This document shows positions 1 through 11,551 of a stretch of DNA of 64,000 nt, piece by piece. Every line of letters begins with the position of its first letter. Position 1 is the first letter of the stretch. This DNA is from Euborellia annulipes (taxonomy: Eukaryota; Arthropoda; Insecta; Dermaptera; Anisolabididae), in NCBI GenBank assembly GCA_023213315.1, contig JAKCPI010015614.1, positions 1 to 64,000 on the forward strand, written 5' to 3'. The notes under the pieces were generated by a model. It saw only the letters and a list, made by a program, of their open reading frames with translations. It made no database searches and was not told the DNA's origin. Both the position numbers and the translations under genes were made by a program.

Positions 1-429
1 ATCCCCGTTTATTTACCCGAGGTGCTTACGTGTACGAAGACACACACCTCAAACCCAACCGGCCTCTGGCCGTAGCCATCTACCGGCACCACGTGAAGTT
101 ACATCATTTCCTATCTCTAACTCCTCCTCCTGCTCTCGTCTCTAGCTAGTGAACTAATCCTTATTTCTGGTTCCAACCGGCTCCTTATATCCAACCTCTT
201 CTATGCTATGGAGGATGTCCTGGTTTGAGGAGGGACTCCCTCAGCACCGGCGTGTAGCCTACTCCTTTCGAAGAATGCATCACTGAGAGGGAACCTTCTT
301 TACGTCCCTTCCACAGGACGGGATGTCACAGCAACTCCCTCTCCTCGTAGAGTTGCCTGAGGGCTATTGTGGAAAGATCCTATATTCCAATCCAGGGCTT
401 GCTTGAGGATTTGCTTACATTAACTAAAT
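1..429. other. Non-coding stretch, possible repeat edge
   Basis: This stretch is less AT-rich than what follows and is rich in CCTC/TCTC. No open frame with recognisable protein similarity is seen on either strand. It probably belongs to the repeat whose tRNA-like part follows directly, but its border cannot be placed from one copy. Confidence 0.3.
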
Positions 430-439
430 ATTTTTATTT

Positions 440-532
440 AATGAAAAATCCCGCATGCCAAGGATTTGAACAGGGATCTTCTTTGCAGAAGCTGACACCC
501 TAGCTCACTACACCAGCGAGCCCTCAGACCAC
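440..532 (-). repeat. tRNA-derived SINE-like segment
   Basis: Read on the minus strand this resembles a tRNA. It has an A-box-like TGGTGTAGTGAGCTAGGG, a short anticodon-arm-like hairpin (CTTCT/AGAAG) and a B box TGTTCAAATCC. The anticodon loop is too small for a working tRNA, so it reads as the head of a tRNA-derived SINE or a decayed tRNA. Confidence 0.5.
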
Positions 533-535
533 CTT

Positions 536-2722
536 TTTTATTTCCTTAAGTTTTAGTAATATATTTTAATTAATTTTACTTGCTAGTTTAATTAATATAT
601 TTGTTTAAAAAAAACATAAATATTCATTATTTAATATAAATCTTTATTAAACTAACAACAATTAGCACCCACATGAATTAAATTAACTTAGATTCGAAAA
701 ACTTTATAGGCCTACCCGGGTATATCGCCGGTAATTTAAATGCAGTTAAAATTAAAACAAGAGATCTCGACTGCTTTTATATAAAAAAATATTATTCCTC
801 TTGTCCTAATATATAACCCTTTCAATTGATTATTTAATTAAATAATAAATAATTAAAATATTCCGCCGTCATTTTTAAAGATCTCAAGAGATAGTATGAT
901 AATTTAAACTCAAATTGATTTAATATTCATTATTTCAACTGTTTAAATTAATGGTAAAATCGATATAGTCTACTTATTATTATTCTTACTAAAAAAAAAA
1001 TATTTTAATTTTTTATATAATATTTCGATCTATTTATTTAATCAGAAAATCTTAGAAAAAAAAATTTAAATCCGAAATATTTTAATGGTTTATTAAAAAA
1101 AATGCAATTAATTAAAAGGAAATAATTTTTATTAAATTGATCCATTGATAAGTTTAATAAAAAAATATTGTTGCTAATTAAAACTCAAGATTTTTTTTTA
1201 TTCGCGTAGATATTTATTTTAAAGTCAATTAGATTTTATATTTTAATCCCAAATGTAACTGGAACACATAATCGTTTTTCTTTTTAATCCATTCATTTAA
1301 AAATAAGCAATGAAAATTAAATTATATCTATTTTTCATTAATCTAAAGTCCTACTCGGAGCGATTATAAATATATTGGAAATTAAAAGAAAAATAGATTA
1401 AATTCACGATATTGGCATTTAACCTGCCCTGTCCCATAATAAATAATATAAAAAAATAATCGAAGAAATAGCTAAAATTGAATTTCTGATATCTTTTTCA
1501 TTATCAACAAAAAGTTCATTAAATGTTAAGTTTAGGTAAATGAATTGTTAACCTTAGAAGATATGTCTGGATATAATGTATTGTCATTAACGAGATAATT
1601 ACCGTTTAAAGTCTTTATGACCAAAGATGCCAAAAAGACTTGAAAAATTCTTAGATATTATCATAAAAAGAATTTTTACCACCAGGTAAAGCAAGAAAAA
1701 ACAGAATGGGAGAAACGAGCTTCCCCGCTTTTGGTCTGGAGAGGGGATAATATAAATTCTTTTCATGTCTTTTCTCATCCTAATAGATCTACGTTATACT
1801 GTATTTATATTATAAATTAATATATTTAATAACCATTATATAACCCTACCATAGGCATCGGAACTGGATTGTCCAGTGGGCAGACGAAAAAGATTTAATA
1901 ACAAAATCTTTGAAATATTAATATAAGATATAAAACCATGACCTCCCCCCCCCCTGAGAAAAAAATGTTCTGACGTGTATGAATCGTACATATTTCTATA
2001 ATTCAATTGATAGCAATAATTCAAAAAATACGAAGGCTGGAGGGAGGTGTTAAAAAGATAAATATGTTTAAAATAATTTTATTATTTATTTGCTTCAATA
2101 ATTTTATATGATTAATTTAAATTTTCTTGAGGATCTTGAGCCCCTTCCCCTTTCTTAGCAACTATTAGTGATTTAAATAAATTTCATGGCTTATTAGTCT
2201 GTAAAATTTTTATTTATTTTAAATTTGCTCTCTCGGCCGCATTTAGGAGTTTATTGTATACCTACATATTTTTTTTAAATTATGTTATACTACCGAGGAA
2301 CGTTCACAACGCGGATTTTCCAAGGCCACCCATCCTGAGTGAAACGATCTTGGTGGCTTTTGCTTTATTTTTATTTATGAACAGGGCCGGATTTAAGAGT
2401 ATGCCGCCTATTGGCTAAAATTAATTTGCCGCCTCCTCTATAGTTCATATTGTATACATTTGTTTTATACAAAATATGTATTAAGTGGCGTCATTTCAAC
2501 TTTTCCTTGGGGGGGGGGGCAAACTTTTTTTCTAAAAATTTACTTACAAATAGGTACTCAAATTTGCCCAAAAGATATTTAATTAATTAATTGTTTAATT
2601 TTGTATAGTTTATATTTTGAAATATTTTATTTAGAATAATATAAAATTATATAAAAATCAGAATTCATTTTAACTTTTGAATAAATTGCCGCCCCTGAAT
2701 TTATTACCGCTCTAGGCTGCAT
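536..2722. other. AT-rich non-coding DNA
   Basis: The stretch is strongly AT-rich, with A and T runs and no convincing coding exon. From about 2385 to 2700 it holds a repeat that recurs in reverse orientation at about 27400-27600. The shared parts include a GCGTCATTTCAACTTTTCCT-like block and an ATTTGCCCAAAAGATATTTA-like block. Confidence 0.5.
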
Positions 2723-2915
2723 CCATGGGCGTAACTAGGGGGTGCCCCCCAGAAGGCTCGTGCCTCCCCCCCCCCCCCAGAAAGCTCTCTGCCCCAAGAA
2801 AAATTGAGAAAATATGGGGCTTACCAGGCCCCCCGGAGGAGGGGTCCCATGCCCCTCCCCCAGGGAGGATGGCTGGTCCCATGGTCCTAGCCAAATTCCC
2901 TAGTTACGCCCATGG
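2723..2915. mobile_element. GC-rich MITE with inverted termini
   Basis: It begins CCATGGGCGTAACTAGGG and ends with the inverse, CCCTAGTTACGCCCATGG. The inside is GC-rich with long C and G runs, against AT-rich flanks. It is only about 190 bp, so it is a non-autonomous terminal-inverted-repeat element. Two open frames inside, one per strand, are by-products of its low complexity. It appears to have inserted into the older repeat to its left. Superfamily uncertain. Confidence 0.6.
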
Positions 2916-4569
2916 CTGCTTTCTTAGCCTATTTAGAAATACAGCCCTGTTTATGAATAAGAATAGGTATGAATAAAAATGATTCAATCGTTAAAATTGT
3001 TTTTGTGTAATTTTGAGTCATACCAAGAGAGTATTTTAAAAGTAAACCTTCGTTATGTACGGGCACAGTTTTGTTTTCTCTATTTCTCTTGGTGGGTCAC
3101 TCTTTAAGCAGTAAAATGGTCTTTGTTCTACAAAAGAGTCAAACCTCACATGTTTATAGAGTGACCTTCTAAGAAAGAAAGAGCAATAAAATGTACCTTC
3201 TGTGTTAGTGAGTAGATTTGGAGGTTATCTGGGAGAATGAAGGCGCCAACCACCACAATAAAGATAACAAGATCATCTTTGAAGTAATCGTTATTATGGA
3301 AGGCTCAAGAGAATAGATCAATTATTTTATTTCTAACCTGATTAAAATAAAGATTAGCTATTTACTAAATGAGTGACATGTTATATTAAAAAAAAAAAAA
3401 TCAATCTCTTAAAAATATTACTTCCAGAGAAATTAAGGCACTAATGACATGACATCATCTAATGAAAATAATAACAAGTATCGGGCAGTGTTCATGTAAC
3501 GTCCTTATTTTTTCAAATTTAATTTTTAATTTGATCTTTATTTTTTTATCAGTAGCCATTTCCTTCCCCTTAATTCATCTAAATATATATATTAAATTTA
3601 AATCCTCATCAATAACCTAGCATTAAGGGAGAATAGATTAAGGAAATCGATTTGTTGGATAACATGAGTTATTGTTATTTATTTATCGTTTTCTATTATT
3701 CAATCGCTTGCCGTACCTCTCTTTGGACATCACAGATCTAATACATAAAAAATTAATTTTAATTTTAAGCAAGAAAACAAGATTATAATTATAATATCAT
3801 AATTATTTGAAAATGATAGAAATTACTCTGAAATATAAAATTTTTATATATTAAATAATATTAAGTTATATAATAGAAAAAAAGAATATTTTGAATTTGC
3901 TATTTCTAACTAAATTCTAGATTTTTATGGAGACCCCGTGAAATTAGCCATTTGTCTATTCTTTAGTGTATTTTTAGTTGCCGATTCTCAAGGGGTAAAA
4001 AATACGAATCTAAGCGCTCTAGTCCAAATTCTCGTCATAAAATTATAATGTAACTAAAATTTGTAGTTTCTAAGGATTGTCGGCCAAAAATAAATACTTT
4101 TTGTTTTTTTTATCCGTTTATTTTGTAGATATTTCGATCCCAGTGATATGGAATCATCCTCAGTACAATCAACAGATGTTTTGCAAATCGTTACTTTCTC
4201 CCATCCAATATGACAAAATAGCTGAGCATTCCATGAATGCAATTTTTATAATCATTTTTGGCCCACGGTCCTTAAAAATGAATTGATTTTCCTTACGGCC
4301 ATGTACAAACAACAAGAATTTTTAATACTGTTTCGGCATTAGCTAGACACTTAAAGGAGCCTAGATAACTATATTTAATCATTAAATTTAGTACTACTTA
4401 ACATTATCATTTAATTTTTTATATTTCCTTAGATATAGAATTCCTTGCTGCTTCATTCTATCAATATCACCTCTGTTCTTAAATCCTTATTTAATAATAA
4501 TATACTATTATAAATAATCGAATAATTGTTTCAAATGAATAGTTAATTAATTATTTTTGTGATTTTCAG
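2916..4569. other. AT-rich non-coding DNA with a repeat fragment
   Basis: No coding exon is recognised. Positions 4120-4265 hold a repeat with TTTTGTAGATATTTCGATCCC and CCATCCAATATGACAAAATAG. The second block recurs at about 17770-17820, and related sequence forms the palindrome at 44815-45055. The stretch just before 4570 is probably the intron of the next gene. Confidence 0.45.
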
Positions 4570-5139
4570 GAACCGCTGGGGCTGACTTATCCAGGCGGCT
4601 CGTGCAGTAATGGCCCAGAAGGAACAGTATCACCAGGCGCAGCAGCTGCAGCGGCTGTTGCGGTGGTAGCGCAAGGCCTACGACAACAGATGTGTAGTAT
4701 GGTAGCGGCAGCCCAACAACACCAGCACGAACTTGGCGGTCTTGGAAGTCTGGTGGTAGGCGGCCATTGCTTACCAAGTAATGGTGGTATACGAGTACCA
4801 AGTCCGTCGGATTTAAGGGTGGCTAGCCCGGCTGATATGGACGCAGCGGCCGTGGCCTCTCCATTAGGCGGTTCACCAACACCATTGGCGGCGACGGCCG
4901 CCGCAGCCCTCGGCAATGTGGAAGTGGGTATTGGCGTCAGTGGAATGACTTATAAGCCTACGAGTAGCTTTACCTCGCCTCGGCCCGAAAACCTCTTCCA
5001 AGAGGATATCGAGGAGATTGTCAAAAGTCCTGATTCCTTGGTGAAAGATGCGGCAGCCGCGGCGGCTGCTGCTTCCAAAGACCCAGAACGAATCACCGTC
5101 AAGGTGGAACCCTCCATGATTCACGGCCGCAACGACTAA
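4570..5139 (+). CDS. Terminal coding exon of an Ala/Gly/Ser-rich, probably nuclear protein
   Basis: The exon follows a good 3' splice site (TTTTCAG) and reads 189 codons in one frame from GAA CCG CTG to a TAA at 5137-5139. The product begins EPLGLTYPGGSCSNG. It has poly-alanine runs, a QQHQHELGGLG stretch, Ser-Pro sites (VPSPSD, VASPAD) and near the end SPRPENLFQEDIEEIVK, a second poly-Ala run and ITVKVEP. The VKVEP tail resembles a sumoylation-type motif (psi-K-x-E), common in transcription regulators. GC content and codon use stand out sharply from the surroundings, which supports a real exon. No DNA-binding domain lies here; it would be in upstream exons that I could not find. The PENLFQEDI tail faintly recalls E93/Mblk-1-type factors, but this is not a firm identification. 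Confidence 0.8.
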   Translation, partial: EPLGLTYPGGSCSNGPEGTVSPGAAAAAAVAVVAQGLRQQMCSMVAAAQQHQHELGGLGSLVVGGHCLPSNGGIRVPSPSDLRVASPADMDAAAVASPLGGSPTPLAATAAAALGNVEVGIGVSGMTYKPTSSFTSPRPENLFQEDIEEIVKSPDSLVKDAAAAAAAASKDPERITVKVEPSMIHGRND

Positions 5140-5660
5140 GTGCACCGCCCTACCCCCACTCATTTATATATATATATATTATATATATATATACACATAC
5201 ATGTATATATATACACATGTATACATAAAACACATTCACACACATATATAAACATAGCACGACCTACACCCTCTCTTAACATTATAAACAAAGCAAAACT
5301 ATATATATGTATATGTATATATATAAATTAATTACTAAGTATACATATATATGGTTAATAAATTATATACATATATATATAGAAAGAGGTTGTCAAAAGT
5401 TAGTTTAAATTATCAAATGTTTAGTAAATTATATTGAGACTTATCATTTATATATTGTAAGAAAATATATGCTATAAGAAAGACTTGCGTTGTATATGAT
5501 CAAGATGAACAAAAAAAAAAAAAAAATAACTTCCAAAAATATCTATAAAAATTAGATTATGTAAAACTTCCCAAAGACTTAAGTTCAACATGTATACATA
5601 TATATCTATATATTTATATATAAATACGTTTTAGTGCCATTAATTTTTATAGATGCATAG
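5140..5660 (+). repeat. TA/CA microsatellites, likely 3' UTR
   Basis: Directly after the stop codon are long (TA)n, TATG and CACA tracts, then AT-rich sequence. This is probably the start of the 3' UTR. A short open frame across the microsatellite is not a gene. Confidence 0.55.
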
Positions 5661-8600
5661 AGAGGTAGAGATCGATAGCTAATGTCCAAACGCTAGGCTC
5701 TGTCTCAAGTATTTGTTCTATGTTACAATAGTAACGCAGTGTTAGTTGACATAAGGCAGTTACGTGTACAGTATTGTTTTTACACATCACAATGCATTCC
5801 TTGGCTTGCGCGCCGCTTGACCAACGATTGTCTGCGTTCCGGAAAATCTTCGGGACGGAGTCTCTCCGTCGGTTAATTGATTGAACCAACCGCATTGGTA
5901 TTGAATGAGAATGTAATGGACCGAACACTCATTTTCGGCACCATGAACGATTCAAGTCTCTCGATTACATTTCACAATCATTACAAAGAAAAAAAATAAA
6001 TAAAACACCTTCCACACCCTCACAGATGACATTTACCCACAGAAAAAAAAAAAAAAACATACACCATGCTTAATTATCTGTTTAATTTACAGTACTAGAT
6101 CTCAAGAATCTAGAAAAATAAAAAAATAGAATGATTGTAAATGATACAACAGTATTTATTAGAACAGAATTTATTATTTTACATTCACTATAATATGTGT
6201 TTGCCAATTGTCAGTATTAGTAAATATCAATTTTAGGGTTTAGCCATAAAGCATTAAACAAAGATAACTCTAATGTTGTCCAGTGTATGACATATCATGA
6301 ACAATCAAATTAGCAACATGCATTAGGCTGGAATCGTATGCCCGACTGTTGCGTGGATGAGGAGGCTTGGCTCGCCAGCAATGAAGAAGAATACGATCGC
6401 AATTTCCATTAGCACATTCATTTATTATTTTATTTTGAATTGTTTTTTTTTTTTTTCATTGCTTGCGAGTCATCCCTAAAAATGGCCCATGTCCCCGGTT
6501 CGAATCTCCTAGCGCGCCCGCGTTCTTTGAGAACACTCAAAAACTAATAAACAAATAGTGTTATATGTATAAATTAATATATCATATCTATATATAAAAC
6601 ACTATTTACATTTTATCTGATCCATTTCAAAGCACGGTATTTATATTATTTTTTACTCATTCGACTTTCACAGTATTTTAGGTCTGAATTAATATGACAT
6701 TATTTTATAAAATATTTAATTTTAATTTTTTCTAAAAAAAAAAGAGAATATATATTATATATATATAAAAATGTATATTACAGGGAACAGGTCTTGTGAT
6801 TTACAAGTTGTTAATGATGGCACTCGTGTGAGTGCAGTTTATAAGAGACAATGTCTTCTTTATTTATTATGTATATACGATTGTAAATTATCCATATTTA
6901 GATAAAATAATTAAATTGCGTTGTTGCAGGCTAGTTGATGTCTAGCTAGCTGACACACAGGACACTTATTACATACTATGCCGATCCGAATGCTCGTATC
7001 TCTGCACGCCGAAGTGTGTCTCGTCTCTCGTCTGTCCTATACTCAAACTGTGCTCTAATGGGTCCTCCTCCCTTTTCAATTGAGGAGTCTCTAGTCACTT
7101 TAGATTCCTTAAGCTTGAATATATAAAATCCACTCATTTATTTTTGTGATTTCTTTTGTTTAGAAAATGAAAAAAACATGTACAAAATTTATATTATAAT
7201 AGAATTTAGAAAAAAAAAAAATTATTTAAAATGCCTTCCTGCCTTTGGGGTATGCCAAAATTGAATTGAATAATTTGTTGACAAAAAATAAGTGATATTT
7301 AAAATATATATTATATATAAAAAAAAAAGTGGCCTTGATATTTTGTTTTTGCTTTTAAATCAGTTTGAACTTTTAAAAATAAAAAAAAAAAAAAACAGAT
7401 CAGTGATTTTGTAGTCAATCCTATTCTTGATATAAATGGATTTTATGTATTTCAATTAAATAATTGTATACTTTAAAATGGATACAGAGCCAAAAATTAA
7501 CTGTATTCTAAAACTCGTGCCTAATACGGTGTATCTGAGGGCTTTCTTGAATAGGTTGTACTGCAAATGTCACTAGAATGTCCATTGATGTTAGAAATAT
7601 TCTTGGCTTGGATGTGTTCAAAAAGTAGTAAAGTGCCTTCCAGTTTTTCTGACCACTTAAACAATTTATGTGATCAAAATGTCAACACAATTCTTTTTGG
7701 GTTCGAGCGAACAGCTAAACCGTAAGTTTAGCATTTAACATCGTTCCGGAACAGGTAAACCCTAAATGGCACTTATCTCTTTAGACTTTTCGATCTTGCT
7801 TTGGTTCTCGGAGCGCTGGCTTTTGAACATTAGAAAATAAAACTTTTGTTCAAAGGATTTTTTTGTATGGAACCAGGAGGGGGAATGTATGGTGATGTGT
7901 GATCCTCTGTGTGTGCATCGCTTGAACAGTTGTTGATCTTAGGATAATCAAACTAATTTCAAGACTAAGTTATCATTTACTATGTCACCTCCCTTCTTTT
8001 TGTTCAAGTCAACAACTGTTCAAACAAGTACGCCAATTTTTTTTTTTTTTAGAACGTAGACATCCCCTTAACGCGGATTGCATTTATTTTATGAATCTCA
8101 AATCATATTCTAAATTGAAAACACCACTCTCTCTGTTTCAAAATATAAAAATATATTCTTGAAAAAATAACTTTTCTACAAAATGAAAAAGTAAAAAAAC
8201 GAAATAAGAAATTCTTAAAATTCGGAAGTACAAAATCACAAATTGAAATTTCATCTCAAGTGCACACAAGGAGTCCTTCCTGGTCGCTTTTCGCTTCTCT
8301 AATGGTAAAGTGCCAAAGATAACCATGGGACAAAAAAGACTCTTGCGGGAGTGAGTTGGCTCGGGAAATTCATGGCTGCGGCATTGTTTCACATTATTTA
8401 TTTATTATTATAGAGAGGAGATAAATAACAAAAACAAACAAAAAATAAAATAAAAAGATTAAAAGTTGTACAACAACATAAATATAAATTTGTATAAAGT
8501 TGAAAATTACTATTTATTTCATTTAAGGGCGTGATTATAGACATTATAGATATTAAAAAAAAAATGAAAAAATATTTCTTAAGGAATGATTAAATTTTTA

Positions 8601-9827
8601 ATGGCTAACAAGAAAACTTCGAGGCCATACATTGGAATGGAAAAAGCATAAATGATGTCATTGTATTTATAACATTTTTATCCCAAATCACAGGCTAGAT
8701 GTAAAATAATGTGCTCCTTTAGTTTGCTATGTAATGGTGTTTCAATAAAAAAATATATAAATTATGAGAATTTCCTTAGAACTGATTTCTAATATGAAAT
8801 TATTTCTACATTGATTTATTTAACATAAAATATTCCTGTTCCTATTAAGTTACATTATATTAATAAGAAAATATAATGTTTATAATTATTAATTCACTAT
8901 TTATTTATAGTTTTGACAATTTGGAGGACATACATATTAAGAAGTATTTGAAACATATATGTATAAATTTGTTTCCTCCCGAATATAATTATACTGCACA
9001 ACCCTTTAAAAATATATTTATATATACACATATATAATATGAAAAGATATTTAGATATTTAATAAAATAATTTGGCAGATAATTAAAACTATATTTCTTT
9101 TTATAAAACCATGATATTATATATAGAAGGGCATGCGTGGCGTAACGTCACATGTTAAGTTAAATCATTTGTAAAAAAATATACGCCTTCATCATTTGTT
9201 TAATATCACTTGGCAATTATAAGCCGTTTTAATTATTTTGAATAAATTTATTTTTTTGACGATATGAATATTTTGGCACTAAATAATTTTTGTTAGTCTT
9301 TTTTATTAGAAACATTTGTTAAATTTTTTGAAATTTTAAACAACTTTGAGTTAAGAAATTTTGAAATTTTGGAAACAAATATTATTTAAATTTCTTTAAT
9401 GTTTTCGATATATTTTTACAATCATAAGAGCAAGAAATTTTGCTTATTATTTCTAATTTGATATGTATTAATAAAATATAAAGAAAAAGAGAGGAAAGGC
9501 AAGTACTAAAGCAGCAAATAATAAAAAAGCCTTTCTTTAATAGGCTCTCACGTTGGCTGAAGCACCCGCCTGTTTACCAAAATATATATGTGCACACATA
9601 CTCTTGAGTATCGAAAAGTGATAACTTTGTGCCTGAATTATATATAGCCTAGAAGACTGAAAAATGGTATGGACAAATAAAATTTTGTCTCCTTCGACTT
9701 TGCCATTGAAAGGTTTTTTGATTATTTTTGCTGCTTTAGTAGGCCTACTTGCTTTTCTTGATTTTCGAACACAAACAGTAACTTCTCTCCAAATAATAAA
9801 ATATAAAGAATATATTTCTATAGCCTC
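5661..9827. other. Possible long 3' UTR and AT-rich intergenic DNA
   Basis: No coding exon is recognised. The part from about 5650 to 7130 is less AT-rich and may be an extended 3' UTR; AATAAA motifs occur near 5995-6003. A tRNA-like 3' half with B box GGTTCGAATCTCC lies near 6497-6510 and looks like a SINE remnant. From about 7150 on there are A runs, AT repeats and isolated meaningless frames. Confidence 0.35.
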
Positions 9828-10069
9828 CTAGACAGCTTGGAATATTGTAGCAATATTGTAGAAATATTGCGATTCTTGCATATATTGCCAATATTGAAAC
9901 AATATTGCAAATCTTGCAAAATATTGACAATATTCCAAGCAACATTGCTGTAATATTCCTATGTCCGCCTCTTTGAAACATTGCAGGAATATTGCGGCAA
10001 TATTGCTGTTTGAGTTGCAATATTGAGCAAGATTGGCAATATTGCTGCAATATTCCAAGCTGTCTGGGC
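9828..10069. mobile_element. CAATATTGC-rich MITE, copy 1
   Basis: It starts CTAGACAGCTTGGAATATTG and ends with the inverse, CAATATTCCAAGCTGTCTGG. The interior is built of irregular CAATATTGC/GCAATATTG words, each itself nearly palindromic. A second copy with the same termini lies at 14826-15013. Overlapping open frames here only reflect the repeated word. Confidence 0.7.
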
Positions 10070-11328
10070 TACGATAGATAATTAGTAACTTTCCTTAAAC
10101 TTTTTTTCATAATAGGCGCCGAAGACCACAATTGTTCTGTTTATGAGGCTTATGAATAATTAGTTTAATAGAAAAATCAAATGAAAGAATTATTGATCCT
10201 AGAATGGGTTTTGAATTTCATATTTGAAAAAAAGATTTCTTTCTTATAATTTAGTTGCTCAGCTCCGTACCAGAAAATGGAATAAATTATATAAAAGAGT
10301 TCGATAATAAATAGAACAAACTCTCGGCAGTAGGCTCTAGTTGAATCATAAAATCGGGATAGATGGCCCCCGAAAAACAAGACCATTGAACACCCGCCGG
10401 AAGCCATCGATACTCTATCTAATGAAAATAATAAATAATAAAGTCAAATGGTTTCTAGAGTCAAAATGACTTGAAAAAAAAGTTGAATCATTTTATTAAT
10501 AATATTTGAAATGATACGCTAGGTGATATGTTTCAAATTTTTATATGTATAAAGTACGGATTATAAAAACTTGGAAAAAAAAATCAGCTAGTGTATCATT
10601 TAAAATATTATTTAGAAAAAAGATTAAACATTTATTAAACCTTTAAAGTCTCTCTAGATTCAGAAAGCGAGAACCATAATTTCCATTTAGCCTCTTATAA
10701 GCTATGTAAATTCTATTCAATCTCTGCCCTCATTATCTAAAAATTAACAGAAATAATATCGAACGAGAAATTATGTTTTTTCTCATCATCATATTAGACA
10801 AAATTATATTAAACTTATTATATTTTAAAACTTGGACTGGCTTCTTTTTTTCTCTCCTTATCATGTACAAACGGTACATACAATTTGAATGTCAAACTTT
10901 TAAAAGAATTAAGAAAAATTGATCGTTCGTTGGAATAAAGCAAGAATAATATTTTCTCTGCCAAATTGTCTTATATATTTACTTACTTAACTCAAAGTGT
11001 TTAAATTAAAATTTAAGTCCAAATTCTTAAATTCAATTTTAGTATTAAGATTAAATTTAGCTGAAGTTTTAAATTCATTATCTCACAGCAATCTTCAGCT
11101 AAGAGAACACATTAATATTATTTCATTAAAATAAAACAATTGAACAGATTTGGAAGAGTTAGGAGTTGGTCATTTTTTATAATAAAGAGTATTTAGGATT
11201 GAGGTGGTTTTCTTTTTTGTTACGCGACGCATGCGATGCCTCAAGAGGGCCGAAGCAAGAGATGAGCAAGAAATAATTTTTTTTTTTAGAGGAGAAATAT
11301 GTGTCGCCAGCATGTTCAGTTGGCTTTT
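10070..11328. other. AT-rich DNA downstream of the WW/CUE gene
   Basis: No coding exon or clear repeat is recognised. The part next to 11328 should contain the 3' UTR of the minus-strand gene. I do not see an unambiguous AATAAA in the right orientation close to the stop. Confidence 0.35.
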
Positions 11329-11551
11329 TTAACCCCGCATGCATGCCGTCATGAGCTTCTGGCAGCAATGCGATGGTATGGCTGTTGCTGCTGGGCCCAG
11401 AGCCAAGCTGAGCACGGGACCTTTTCGCTGTGCAGGACCTTTACGCAACTCAGGATTGGGCCCTTTGGCTAAACAGCTGTGTCCTTTCGCCAAGCCTGCT
11501 CTACCGCATACTAAGTCTGGATTCGGCCCGTTCCACGTCATATAATCCACT
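11329..11551 (-). CDS. WW/CUE gene exon 10 (GPNP-repeat C terminus)
   Basis: Acceptor TTTGCAG, then VDYMTWNGPNPDLVCGR and AKGPNPELRKGPAQRKGP, a repeat of K/R/N-GPNP-x-L units about ten residues apart. It ends with CCQKLMTACMRG and TAA at 11331-11329. Coding GC stands out from the AT-rich flanks. The function of the repeat is unknown to me. Confidence 0.8.

Noticed and set aside
440..532. Functional tRNA gene
   Set aside because: The anticodon arm has a four-base loop and the acceptor ends do not pair, so it is only tRNA-derived.
4587..4916. Minus-strand open frames opposite the first exon
   Set aside because: They are shadows of the GC-rich poly-Ala exon; the plus frame has the splice site and coherent composition.
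5140..5331. 63-codon frame after the first gene
   Set aside because: It translates TA/CA microsatellites and has Tyr/Ile/His runs only.
9745..10058. Two overlapping 76- and 101-codon frames on the minus strand
   Set aside because: They translate the CAATATTGC word array of a MITE.
11339..11545. 68-codon plus-strand frame
   Set aside because: It is antisense to the last exon of the WW/CUE gene, whose splice site, GPNP repeats and phase support the minus strand.
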